The position numbers and the translations under genes were made by a program. DNA of 64,000 bases from Alphaproteobacteria bacterium 46_93_T64 (GTDB lineage Bacteria; Pseudomonadota; Alphaproteobacteria; Sneathiellales; Sneathiellaceae). The DNA lies in NCBI GenBank assembly GCA_002163135.1, contig MAAN01000006.1, positions 88,071 to 152,070 of the forward strand. The letters run 5' to 3'. The notes under the pieces were generated by a model that was not told where the DNA came from, ran no database searches, and was given only the letters and a program-made list of their open reading frames with translations. This document shows, piece after piece, positions 27,812 to 35,599 of this stretch (the stretch's first letter is position 1; the number at the start of each line of letters is the position of its first letter).

Positions 27812-28546
27812 GTGAACATAATTAGTAATGTAACGGATAAAATGCCGTCTGTGATTCAAAAAATTGATGCAGTAGAAGTAAAAGCTGAAGCGGTTTCAAA
27901 TTCGGTAGAACGTCTTCAAGTATCAATTGAACGTCTAGGCGAAAATCGGGAAGCCGCTAAGAAAAATGCCGAAACTGCGCAGATAAGTGCGGATCGAGGT
28001 CGTCACGTGATGGGGGAAACCTCTAAGAATATGGATGACATTGCAAAAGCAGTTGAGCGTGCAACGCAAAGCGTTGGTGAGTTAAACGAAGCTTCCAAGC
28101 AGATTGCTGGTATGGTTCAGTCAATCCAGGATATCGCATCTCAGACAAATCTTTTGGCGTTGAATGCGACAATTGAAGCCGCACGTGCTGGTGACGCCGG
28201 TAAAGGATTTGCTGTTGTTGCTGGTGAAGTGAAAAACCTTTCCAAGCAAACTGCGAAAGCTACTGACGATATTCGGAAAAGGATCAATCGTCTAACAGAA
28301 GAAATAGCTTCAATTGTTACCTCAATGGATCAAGGTACTATTGCCGTCAAGAAGGGGCGGGAAACCATGGTGGAAACGGTTGCTAGTATGGAGGAAGTTG
28401 CTGGTAATATTGGAAACACAACACAGCTTCTAATGTCAAACAGCGAGTTAGGGCAGGAGCAATCTGAAACATTTGCCCAAATCTCAGAGGAAATGTCTGA
28501 CCTTCAAGCTGCAAATCGTGATGCGAGAATGACCGCCGCCGGATAA
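27812..28546 (+). CDS. Soluble methyl-accepting chemotaxis-like signalling protein
   Basis: This short protein of about 244 residues consists almost wholly of the MCP signalling coiled coil. The highly conserved hairpin tip IASQTNLLALNATIEAARAG is present, followed by GKGFAVVAGEVKNLSKQTA. There is no transmembrane segment, HAMP or recognisable sensor domain. The GTG at 27812 has a run of six G five bases upstream and seems a better start than the ATG at 27785. No chemotaxis genes adjoin it. It may signal from the cytoplasm to CheA, or be a remnant of a longer receptor. Confidence 0.85.
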   Translation: MNIISNVTDKMPSVIQKIDAVEVKAEAVSNSVERLQVSIERLGENREAAKKNAETAQISADRGRHVMGETSKNMDDIAKAVERATQSVGELNEASKQIAGMVQSIQDIASQTNLLALNATIEAARAGDAGKGFAVVAGEVKNLSKQTAKATDDIRKRINRLTEEIASIVTSMDQGTIAVKKGRETMVETVASMEEVAGNIGNTTQLLMSNSELGQEQSETFAQISEEMSDLQAANRDARMTAAG

Positions 28547-28582
28547 CGACCTCAAAATATTTGGTTATGGGAATGATCTAAA

Positions 28583-28611
28583 GGCGGTACTTACAAGTGC
28601 CGTCTTTTTTA
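28583..28611 (+). terminator. Rho-independent terminator of the MCP gene
   Basis: A stem of about 10 bp (GGCGGTACTT pairing with AAGTGCCGTC, two G-T wobbles) is followed by six T. It lies just after the MCP gene and before convergent recQ. Confidence 0.8.
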
Positions 28612-30396
28612 TTGTTGTTTGAGAAGGTTTAGAAACTGCTTACCGTATTTCTCAAGTTTACTATCCCCAATTCCTTGAATTTCAGACAATGAGTTAAGCG
28701 TTCCGGGTTTCAAATTGACCATTTCCAAAAGCGTTTTGTCATGAAAAACGACATATGGTGGTATATTTGCAGCTTTTGCTATTTCTAGCCGAAGCGCTTT
28801 TAGTTCATTAAATAATGCCGCATCTATCGGATTATCTGGTGCCACTGTTTTAGCGCGGCCATTTTGTTTTTTATGCGGTACATATTTACGTGTTGAGAAA
28901 GCTTCTTCACCTCTCAATAAAGGTCTGCATTTTTCGTTAAGAGATAATCCACCAAAACCTTCGATGTCTTGCGAAATATAATCGAGTGAGAGTAGTTGGC
29001 GTATAAATGCTTGCCAATCCGGCCGACTATAGCTCGATCCTTTTCCATATAGGGGAAGATTGTCGTGGCCGGCATTCTTAACTTTATCAGTATCTACGCC
29101 CATCAAAATATCAATTATATGGCCCGAGCCAAAACACTGGCCCGTTCTATAAATGCAAGAAAGAGCCATTTGAGCGGCCTCAGTGCCATCCGTTACAACA
29201 GGGGGCGTCAGACAATTGTCGCAATTACCGCAAGCGCCAAAAGTTTCGCCAAAATAGCTCAAAAGCACTTGTCTGCGGCAACCTAATGTCTCGCAATAAG
29301 CAAGAAGCGCATTGAATTTTTGCCGTTCTATCCGTGTCTGGTTTTCTGACAAATTATTGCTTAACAGTTGACGGATCTTTGCTATGTCTTGCTGGCCAAA
29401 GGCAAGCCACGCCGTTGCAGTAAGACCATCTCGTCCAGCACGTCCGGTTTCTTGATAATATGCTTCCATGTTCTTTGGTAAATCCAAATGAGCAACAAAA
29501 CGCACATCAGGTTTATCAATTCCCATTCCAAAGGCAATGGTTGCAACCATTATGATGCCTTCTTCTTTTATAAACCGTTCTTGGTTTGCGGCGCGAACTT
29601 CTGCTGGAAGCCCTGCATGATAGGGAAGAGCTTTATGCCCCTTCGCAACCAACTTTTCTGCAATGGTATCAACACGACGTCTGGATAAGCAGTAAACGAT
29701 ACCAGCATCATTCGGATGTGAGTTCTTAATGAAACTCAAAAGCTGGGTCACCCCATTTTGCTTGGGTGTTATGTGATATTGAATGTTAGGTCGATCAAAA
29801 CTGGATTTGAAGACTTCTCCATACTCGAGGTTAAGCCGACCAATTATATCTTTTTGCGTTGGCGCATCGGCAGTTGCAGTTAGTGCAATGCGCGGTGTGT
29901 GTGGAAACGCTTCATGCAAGATACTAAGCCGTAAATACTCGGGTCTGAAATCATGCCCCCATTGTGAAACGCAATGAGCTTCGTCAATGGCAAATAGCGA
30001 CACATCGAAACCCGATAAGAAGTCAAGGAAGCCATCCGAAAATAAACGTTCTGGTGCGATGTATAATAGTTTTAGAGAACCATCCCGCATCTTCGTGAAG
30101 ATTTCTTTTTGCATCTGCGGTGAACATGTTGAATTGAGTGCTGCCGCTTCGACATCAAGCTCTCTAAGAGCGTCCACCTGATTTTGCATGAGCGCAATGA
30201 GAGGGGAGATAACAACAGTAATCCCGTCAAGACAAAGAGCAGGTACCTGATAACACAGCGATTTTCCGCCGCCAGTAGGCATGAGGACAAGTGCGTCACG
30301 TTTCGAAAGTACATGATCGATTACGGCGGCTTGTTGTCCGCGAAATTCAGGATACCCGAAAACGGACTGTAATATGTGGGACGGGTTACGCGACAT
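28609..30396 (-). CDS. recQ: ATP-dependent DNA helicase RecQ
   Basis: This 595-residue protein has the full RecQ layout. Helicase domain 1 has Walker [16 protein letters not shown] (about 40-54) and the DEAH box [16 protein letters not shown]. Helicase domain 2 has TGRAGRDG. The zinc-binding region includes [12 protein letters not shown] and CGNCDNC. The winged-helix domain is followed by a C-terminal HRDC domain (about 520-595, [20 protein letters not shown]). It unwinds DNA in recombination and repair. It lies downstream of the reb block but has no evident link to it. Confidence 0.97.
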   Translation of the reverse strand: MSRNPSHILQSVFGYPEFRGQQAAVIDHVLSKRDALVLMPTGGGKSLCYQVPALCLDGITVVISPLIALMQNQVDALRELDVEAAALNSTCSPQMQKEIFTKMRDGSLKLLYIAPERLFSDGFLDFLSGFDVSLFAIDEAHCVSQWGHDFRPEYLRLSILHEAFPHTPRIALTATADAPTQKDIIGRLNLEYGEVFKSSFDRPNIQYHITPKQNGVTQLLSFIKNSHPNDAGIVYCLSRRRVDTIAEKLVAKGHKALPYHAGLPAEVRAANQERFIKEEGIIMVATIAFGMGIDKPDVRFVAHLDLPKNMEAYYQETGRAGRDGLTATAWLAFGQQDIAKIRQLLSNNLSENQTRIERQKFNALLAYCETLGCRRQVLLSYFGETFGACGNCDNCLTPPVVTDGTEAAQMALSCIYRTGQCFGSGHIIDILMGVDTDKVKNAGHDNLPLYGKGSSYSRPDWQAFIRQLLSLDYISQDIEGFGGLSLNEKCRPLLRGEEAFSTRKYVPHKKQNGRAKTVAPDNPIDAALFNELKALRLEIAKAANIPPYVVFHDKTLLEMVNLKPGTLNSLSEIQGIGDSKLEKYGKQFLNLLKQQ

Positions 30397-30453
30397 CCGA
30401 TGTTTATACAGTGCCGATGGAAGAAGGCAATCGTTAAACAGAAGGTGTCCTAT

Positions 30454-30720
30454 TTATAAAAGATGATCGAGTTTTTCCTTTAGCACATGTATTTCCAACG
30501 CAGCATCTGCAAGCAAGTTTCGAAGTCTACTGTTTTCCTCATCCACCTGCTGCAATCGTTTGACTTGAATACTGCCTGATTTTTGCGCCATTTTGCGCCA
30601 CCTGTACAATGTTGCCTTTGAAATCGAATGTTTTTCAAGCAGGTTGTCTACAGACAGCCCGTCTTCCAGTTCTTGCAAAACTGCAGAAAACTCCTGTTTA
30701 GTATGATGTTTTCGTTCCAT
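30454..30720 (-). CDS. IS3 OrfA-like helix-turn-helix protein, orphan
   Basis: This protein of about 88 residues (ATG at 30720; the frame extends to a TTG at 30732) resembles the OrfA protein of IS3-family elements. It has an HTH (LLEKHSISKATLYRWRKMAQ, about 30-49) followed by a leucine-rich helix (EENSRLRNLLADAALEIHVL). No OrfB transposase, inverted repeats or frameshift site is visible next to it. It lies 54 bases downstream of the last reb gene on the same strand, so it could be a domesticated DNA-binding regulator of the R-body locus. A transposon relic is the alternative. Confidence 0.7.
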   Translation of the reverse strand: MERKHHTKQEFSAVLQELEDGLSVDNLLEKHSISKATLYRWRKMAQKSGSIQVKRLQQVDEENSRLRNLLADAALEIHVLKEKLDHLL

Positions 30721-30773
30721 GGAAATATGCAACCTTCATAATTTTACTATATTCGATCTCTTCACTTCAGTGA

Positions 30774-31100
30774 CTATTCAGCCATTTTACTAACGACTGA
30801 TTGAAGGGCCGCCAAGTTATCTGTCACAGCGCTATCAGCCATTAATTCTTGCGAAGCTTTAGCCGCAGCTGCGGGATCAACCGTCAGTAATTGGCGAGAG
30901 GCCGCAAGAGTAATTGCATTATGAATTGTGTAACTGTGTTGTTGCTGTGCGATTACATTTTGCAGGGCAAGGCCAATGCTATGAGCCATCTGTTGGTACA
31001 AAATACCAACAGCTTCGGCGGGAGCCTCACCCAATACTTTCATGCTTGTCTGGGCGACGGCATCCGTGACCTGACTATTTACGTATGTTTCTTCGGTCAT
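30774..31100 (-). CDS. rebB: RebB family R-body protein
   Basis: This 108-residue protein has the RebB ('killing trait') family pattern. It has YVNSQVTDAVAQTSMKVLGE near the N-terminus, APAEAVGILYQQMAHSIGLALQNVIAQQQ in the centre (spanning about 25-53) and an alanine-rich helical end. Reb proteins polymerise into R-bodies, coiled protein ribbons that extend on a trigger such as acid. GGAG precedes the ATG. It is the last of five same-strand paralogues between 32716 and 30774. Confidence 0.88.
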   Translation of the reverse strand: MTEETYVNSQVTDAVAQTSMKVLGEAPAEAVGILYQQMAHSIGLALQNVIAQQQHSYTIHNAITLAASRQLLTVDPAAAAKASQELMADSAVTDNLAALQSVVSKMAE

Positions 31101-31150
31101 TCCCGTACTCCTAACGCCGAATGGGAGAGGTTGGTTTTCCTAAAGTCAGT

Positions 31151-31498
31151 TTATTCACTATTCTTTGCAGAAGTTTTTGGCTCTGCCGTCGGGGCAGGTT
31201 GTTGAATAATAATCGGTGTGGTCGGCTGAATGATTGTTTTTTGCGCCATAGGCTGCAAGATTAGTTGAATGTTTTGGGTTAAAGCCGCCAGACTAACCGT
31301 ATTTACATTCTGTTGATTGGAGACAGAGTTTTGAAGTGCTGTACCCGTTGATTGAGACAGGGTTTGATACAAAGTAGCCATCGAGTTTGCCGGCGCCATA
31401 CCGATAACTATTGCATTTGATTGTGTAATAGCATCTGTGATTTGGCTATTCACTGACTTTATGTTTAGGTGATCAGATGTGGTTTTTGATGTCATCAC
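31151..31498 (-). CDS. rebB: RebB family R-body protein, proline-rich tail
   Basis: This 115-residue Reb paralogue has SVNSQITDAITQSNAIVIGM and ATLYQTLSQSTGTALQNSVS, followed by the shared NQQNVNTV motif. Its C-terminus differs from its neighbours: a glutamine- and proline-rich segment (IIQPTTPIIIQQPAPTAEPK) replaces the alanine-rich helix. Two ATGs lie in tandem at the start, behind GGAG. An inverted repeat of about 50 bases separates it from the upstream paralogue. Confidence 0.85.
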   Translation of the reverse strand: MMTSKTTSDHLNIKSVNSQITDAITQSNAIVIGMAPANSMATLYQTLSQSTGTALQNSVSNQQNVNTVSLAALTQNIQLILQPMAQKTIIQPTTPIIIQQPAPTAEPKTSAKNSE

Positions 31499-31523
31499 TG
31501 ACTCCAGTATAGAAGAATAAGTG

Positions 31524-31575
31524 GCCCGAACATCACATCAAAAACTTGGTACTAGGGGAGATGTGACGCTCGGGC
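31524..31575 (-). promoter_or_regulatory. Intercistronic hairpin between two reb genes
   Basis: GCCCGA (31524-31529) pairs with TCGGGC (31570-31575) and TCACATC (31533-31539) pairs with GATGTGA (31560-31566). This gives 13 base pairs with a 3x3 internal loop and a 20-base terminal loop. There is no T tract in the direction of reb transcription, so it is more likely a processing, stability or attenuation element than a terminator. It could set unequal amounts of the flanking Reb proteins. Confidence 0.55.
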
Positions 31576-31599
31576 GCGGTGCAGGCTTAAACGTACCTG

Positions 31600-31956
31600 C
31601 TAACCGTTGAACCTCGGCTCGTTCGAGGCCCCTTTGTCAAAAGCCGCCATGACCCCTTTGAGAGACGCCATCGATTCAGCGACAGGACTGCCACTCAAGA
31701 TTTGCTGCGTGGCTTTGCCGTTCGCACCTGTATTCAATGTATAAAGAACGGTCACCGCACCGGTTACTACTGCACTATCGATTGAGTTTTTGTGCTGCTG
31801 ATTTGCAACCATATTCTGCATACTCATACCGGTGCTTTGTGCAAGCATCTGATAGAGCATACCCATGGATTCTGCAGGTGCATCCCCAAGAACTTTAACG
31901 TTTGATTGGGTTACTGCGTCTGTAATCTGACTATTCATCCAAGTGTTCTCCGCCAT
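31600..31956 (-). CDS. rebB: RebB family R-body protein
   Basis: This 118-residue paralogue shows the canonical pattern: WMNSQITDAVTQSNVKVLGD, then APAESMGMLYQMLAQSTGMS and QNMVANQQHKNSIDSAV, ending in a helical segment with GKATQQILSGSPVAESMASL. It has a strong GGAG Shine-Dalgarno site before the ATG. Among the paralogues here it is one of the closest to the classical RebB/RebA structural subunits as I know them. Confidence 0.9.
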   Translation of the reverse strand: MAENTWMNSQITDAVTQSNVKVLGDAPAESMGMLYQMLAQSTGMSMQNMVANQQHKNSIDSAVVTGAVTVLYTLNTGANGKATQQILSGSPVAESMASLKGVMAAFDKGASNEPRFNG

Positions 31957-32000
31957 CTTGGTACTCCTTTAGTATAATATTCAATGAAATTTAGGGTCGA

Positions 32001-32321
32001 TTAAAATCCGTTTGCAGCGGCCTGAAGTGCTGTCAGAGATTCTGCAACCGGGTTGCCACCAAGAATTTCAGATGTTGCTTTAGAAGCTGCTGCTGCAGAT
32101 AGGTTGTAAAGAACGCTTGTACCTTGAGTAGTAACTGCAAGATCAATGGTTGCTGCACCTTGCTGATTAGAGACAGCATTTTGCATGCTGGCGCCAACAA
32201 CCTGACCAAATACCTGATAGGTATTGGCCATAGAGACCGCAGGGGCCTCGGCTAAATTTGTCACGTTGGCTTGTGTGATTGAATCTGTAATTTGGGAATT
32301 TACGGGTGTTTCACCTGGCAT
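32001..32321 (-). CDS. rebB: RebB family R-body protein
   Basis: This 106-residue paralogue has PVNSQITDSITQANVTNLAE, APAVSMANTYQVFGQVVGAS, MQNAVSNQQGAATIDLAV and an alanine-rich C-terminus with SEILGGNPVAESLTALQAA. The end resembles that of the neighbouring 118-residue paralogue. It shares a 21-base identical stretch (32167-32187) with the next paralogue upstream, a sign of local gene duplication. The Met is followed by Pro, a favourable site for Met removal. Confidence 0.9.
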   Translation of the reverse strand: MPGETPVNSQITDSITQANVTNLAEAPAVSMANTYQVFGQVVGASMQNAVSNQQGAATIDLAVTTQGTSVLYNLSAAAASKATSEILGGNPVAESLTALQAAANGF

Positions 32322-32368
32322 AATATTAGTTCCTTAAGTATGAATTAAAACAGGGTAAAGTACTGATG

Positions 32369-32716
32369 TTACTCTGGCTTCTGGTCTTTCGCGTGTTTCA
32401 GTTCTCCAATGATTGCCTGCAATGTTGATAGAACTTCAGTGTTTGAATCGTTCAAGACGATATTTCTTGCAGACATTGCGTCCGCGGCCCCATCAAGGCT
32501 GAAAAGCAGGCTTATTCCTTGAGAGACGATTGCGGAATCAATGGTGTTCATGTTTTGCTGGTTAGAGACAGCATTTTGCATGGCAACGCCAACTGACTGA
32601 GCAAGTAGCTGATACGCTGTTGCCATTGATTGTGCAGGTGCGTTACCAAGTACAGTAATATTGGACTGAGTAACCGCGTCTGTAATCTGACTGTTCACCA
32701 GTGTTTCTTCAGCCAT
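32369..32716 (-). CDS. rebB: RebB family R-body protein, first gene of the five-gene block
   Basis: This 115-residue paralogue has LVNSQITDAVTQSNITVLGN, APAQSMATAYQLLAQSVGVA, MQNAVSNQQNMNTIDSAI and a less alanine-rich C-terminus. It opens the five-gene block, reading away from the divergent map gene across a 211-base intergenic region that should carry the block's promoter. GGAA precedes the ATG. Confidence 0.9.
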   Translation of the reverse strand: MAEETLVNSQITDAVTQSNITVLGNAPAQSMATAYQLLAQSVGVAMQNAVSNQQNMNTIDSAIVSQGISLLFSLDGAADAMSARNIVLNDSNTEVLSTLQAIIGELKHAKDQKPE

Positions 32717-32927
32717 TTAGCGTTCCTTCATGCAATAGTTGAATAATGACTGCGGTATGCAGCTCTTTCGACAGCGGAAAGACGTGTGGTTTTGAGACGA
32801 TGTGAAAAAAATGATCAAATTTCTTTTTTTGAATTGCGAATGTTCTCACTAAAATGAGATATTGGCGCGACGAAACTATTATAAAAAATAGACGCTTGTG
32901 TGTTTTCCTACAATTGGCGAAAAATAA

Positions 32928-33665
32928 ATGATTGCTACGACTGAAACAGAGATCAATGGACTAAAAGACGTTGGCAGTATTATCCGTCATGTTCTGGATG
33001 AAGTGGAAAAGCTGGTGCGGCCGGGCGTCACGACCCTGGAGCTTGATATATTTGTAGGGAAAACACTCGCTGAGAATGGGGCACGATCCGCGCCTATGTT
33101 GGCTTACAATTTTCCAGGTTTTAGTTGTATCAGTGTAAATGATGAGGCAGCACACGGTATTCCGGGCCCCAGGGTTTTGGAGAACGGGCAACTCGTCAAT
33201 ATAGATGTGTCAGCTGAAAAGAACGGATTTTGGGCGGATTCAGGTCGTTCAATACCAGTTGGTGACGTGTCTCAATCTCTTCAACATCTGTGTAATTCGA
33301 CGAAGCGTGCGCTTGATGCCGGGATCAAAGCTGCTTTCGCTGGGAACCCCATTAATGAAATAGGTAAAGCGGTTGAAGCGGTTGCAACAGCTGCGGGATT
33401 TCAAGTGATCGATGGGTTGGTCGGGCACGGCGTCGGCCGTAATATTCATGAACCGCCAGAAGTTCATAATCGATACCTTCCTCATGGGAACGAGGAGTTG
33501 CAGGAAGGTCTGGTAATAACAATCGAGCCCTTTCTGACAAAAGGGATTGGAAGTTATAGAGAGGGGCGTGATGGGTGGACTTTACTGACACTTGATGGAT
33601 CTCACGCTGCCCAGTATGAGCATACACTTATTATCACCAAAGACGCACCCATCATCGTTACATGA
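32928..33665 (+). CDS. map: Type I methionine aminopeptidase
   Basis: This 245-residue protein has the pita-bread fold motifs and all five metal ligands: D93 (NIDVS), D104 (FWADSGR), H167 (GHGVGRNIHEPP), E200 (TIEPF) and E231 (QYEHT). H76 (AAHGIPGP) is also present. It removes N-terminal methionine when residue 2 is small. It lies on the opposite strand between the two reb blocks. Its TGA directly abuts the TAA of the convergent Reb-like gene with no bases between. It is probably a second, locus-associated MetAP; whether it acts on Reb proteins is inference. Confidence 0.93.
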   Translation: MIATTETEINGLKDVGSIIRHVLDEVEKLVRPGVTTLELDIFVGKTLAENGARSAPMLAYNFPGFSCISVNDEAAHGIPGPRVLENGQLVNIDVSAEKNGFWADSGRSIPVGDVSQSLQHLCNSTKRALDAGIKAAFAGNPINEIGKAVEAVATAAGFQVIDGLVGHGVGRNIHEPPEVHNRYLPHGNEELQEGLVITIEPFLTKGIGSYREGRDGWTLLTLDGSHAAQYEHTLIITKDAPIIVT

Positions 33666-34121
33666 TTAACCGCCCATTTTCTTAACAATGCTGTCCATCG
33701 CGACAGCAGTTGCTGCGATAGCGTCGGCTGTTATACCTGCGATTTCCTGACTTGTTTGCGCAGCAAGAGCTGTCGCTCCGGCATTGGTTACAGCATTCAA
33801 GCCGGTTACTGCTGTATGTGTTTGTGAGTTGAGCGCCTGAGTTATGGCTGCAGTTTGCGCATTATAGGATTCACCAATAGTTGTCTTCTGAGAACTCAGA
33901 ACTGCAGCTTCCGCATTTTTTAAGGCGGACAAAGCTGCGCCATTTGCAGTGGTAACGCTGTTGAGTACATTCGCATTGATTGTCGCGTTTTCAAGCGCGA
34001 GACCAGAAGAATGTGCCGCGAACTGGTAGAGGAGGCCCATTGCAAATGAAGGCGACTCCTCCACATTTGCGAATGAATATTTCTTATCAGCATTGGAATT
34101 CATTTTTTTGTCATCAGGCAT
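33666..34121 (-). CDS. Divergent Reb-like protein with long alanine-rich helix
   Basis: This 151-residue protein keeps the Reb centre (ESPSFAMGLLYQFAAHSSGL, then ALENATINANVLNSVTTANG) but lacks the N-terminal NSQITDAVTQ signature. It has an extended Ala/Thr/Ser-rich C-terminal half (QTAAITQALNSQTHTAVTGL and TSQEIAGITADAIAATAVAM) that should be a long helix or coiled coil. It lies 50 bases after the next Reb-like gene. It may be an accessory or capping subunit of the R-body, as suggested for non-canonical Reb proteins; this is inference. Confidence 0.75.
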   Translation of the reverse strand: MPDDKKMNSNADKKYSFANVEESPSFAMGLLYQFAAHSSGLALENATINANVLNSVTTANGAALSALKNAEAAVLSSQKTTIGESYNAQTAAITQALNSQTHTAVTGLNAVTNAGATALAAQTSQEIAGITADAIAATAVAMDSIVKKMGG

Positions 34122-34171
34122 CAGGGTTACTCACATTTGAACAGTACAACAAAAACGTACTTAGTTGAAAT

Positions 34172-34591
34172 TTAGGTGTCGGCATTTTCTGGCGGATTTT
34201 CAGGTTTTGAACCTTCAGTCTTTGGCTCGTTACCAGAGGCCGTATTGGTTTCATTTTCCGCGAGATCTTGAGCTGCATCCTTTCCCGTAATGATTGCCTG
34301 CATTTGTTCATAGTTTTTGATGCGATCGCTCAAAGGCATGTTTGAGATCTGACGATTGATGCCTTCCCACAGAATGTTACCAGTACCGGCAGCCAGCGCC
34401 GCTGAGCCGATGATATTCAGATGATTTTGTGTGGAAACAGCATTCTGTGCACCCACACCCGCGGCATGCGCCATTGATATATACATTGTAGCCATTGCAG
34501 TAGAGGCCGCGCTACCAAGTACAATTTGATTAACAGCAATGACAGAATCAGTGATGTTGTTAGAATAGTTCGAGTTTTCTTTAGTATTCAT
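34172..34591 (-). CDS. Reb-like R-body protein with charged C-terminal tail
   Basis: This 139-residue protein has YSNNITDSVIAVNQIVLGSA, ASTAMATMYISMAHAAGVGA and QNAVSTQNHLNIIGSAALAA, which match the RebB pattern with changes. A C-terminal tail from about 105 on is rich in Glu, Asn, Lys and Pro (NETNTASGNEPKTEGSKPEN) and is probably disordered. GGAGA precedes the ATG. It heads the two-gene reb block and is divergent from the sigma factor gene. Confidence 0.8.
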   Translation of the reverse strand: MNTKENSNYSNNITDSVIAVNQIVLGSAASTAMATMYISMAHAAGVGAQNAVSTQNHLNIIGSAALAAGTGNILWEGINRQISNMPLSDRIKNYEQMQAIITGKDAAQDLAENETNTASGNEPKTEGSKPENPPENADT

Positions 34592-34890
34592 AAGTAATCT
34601 CCATAATAGAATTAGTATTTATTGTTATATTTTTCTATTTCAATATTATAAAGTATTCAAATTATTAGGAAAAAAATTGAGTAATTGCCAAAGTTAAGAA
34701 TAGTTTTATATTTTTTGAGAATTTGTTTGAAAGATATTAAATAATTTTGAAAGATAAATCACAACAAAAGAGAGAAGAAAAATTATAAACACACTTTAAA
34801 AGTGAAAATTACAAGCTAAATCCACTAAACGAACTTTAAAAACTCGATTTACGAGAATTTCTGTAGCTTGCTTTGTGTGGAGGTAGCGTT
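34592..34890. promoter_or_regulatory. AT-rich divergent control region between reb block and sigma factor
   Basis: These 299 bases are strongly AT-rich and hold no gene. Visible signals are an 11-base direct repeat TTTGAAAGATA at 34726-34736 and 34746-34756 (20 bases apart, about two helical turns), a 13-base palindrome CACTTT-A-AAAGTG at 34792-34804, a second ACTTTAAAA at 34833-34841, and an inverted repeat CTCG/CGAG at 34843-34855. They are good candidates for regulator binding. I could not assign -35/-10 boxes with confidence. Confidence 0.5.
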
Positions 34891-35589
34891 GTGTCGCAAA
34901 ATTCCAGTTTGCCGGTATCTGAAGAACTAGAGATTGTTGCCGTGTCGGTAGGACAAAAATTTGTTGAGATCAATAAACATGAATGGCAAATAGATAATAG
35001 GACAGATCAGTTAGAAGAAAACAAGGTAACCCCGCTTGTTACAGCGGAAAATGTGGCACCTTGTTTTTGGACGGCTTGGAATAATCATCGTGAGTATTTG
35101 CGGCGATTGAGTATGATTTGGATGAATATCGGCGCGATGGATGCAGAAGATGCACTAAGCGATGCGACTATACGGGCGTATGAAAAATACAAAGCCCACG
35201 CACATCACATAAACAACGAAAGGGCATGGTTTGCCCGCCTTCTGCATAATATATGCATCGATACCCACCGTTCAAATAAGCGCCGCTTCAGATTGGGTGA
35301 AAAAGTAAAAGAAGTCGTCACTATCGAAGAAAGCACGTTAGAAAAAACTGACCTGACGCCAGAGGGAGAGCTTCTTAACTCGGAACTTGGGAAATCTATT
35401 AAAAAAGCGATTGATGAGTTGCCTGAAAAATTGCGGCAACCACTGATCATGCGTTTGGTACACGGAGATGAGTATTCTCAAATTTCAAAGATATTGAATA
35501 TATCCAACGACAATGCACGCAAACGTGTCCAACAAGCTCGTTCAATTTTGCGCGGGCAATTGTCTTCTCTGCGGGATGAACAGAACTAG
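34891..35589 (+). CDS. ECF-type RNA polymerase sigma factor
   Basis: This protein of about 232 residues has sigma region 2 (AWNNHREYLRRLSMIWMNIG, then MDAEDALSDATIRAYEKYK and ARLLHNICIDTHRSNKRR) and region 4 (AIDELPEKLRQPLIMRLVHG, then YSQISKILNISNDNARKRVQ). An N-terminal extension of about 55 residues precedes region 2. The GTG at 34891 is chosen because GGAGG sits seven bases before it, although the frame runs to 34873. There is no adjacent anti-sigma gene. Its divergent position next to the reb genes suggests it directs reb transcription; this is inference. Confidence 0.87.
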   Translation: MSQNSSLPVSEELEIVAVSVGQKFVEINKHEWQIDNRTDQLEENKVTPLVTAENVAPCFWTAWNNHREYLRRLSMIWMNIGAMDAEDALSDATIRAYEKYKAHAHHINNERAWFARLLHNICIDTHRSNKRRFRLGEKVKEVVTIEESTLEKTDLTPEGELLNSELGKSIKKAIDELPEKLRQPLIMRLVHGDEYSQISKILNISNDNARKRVQQARSILRGQLSSLRDEQN

Positions 35590-35599
35590 GTGCTAGAAG

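Noticed and set aside
30454..30732. An active IS3 insertion sequence
   Set aside because: Only an OrfA-like protein is present; there is no OrfB, no terminal inverted repeats that I can find and no target duplication, so no mobile element is called.
30774..34591. A CRISPR-like or tandem DNA repeat array
   Set aside because: The repetition is of whole paralogous coding genes with diverged codons, not short regular repeats with spacers.
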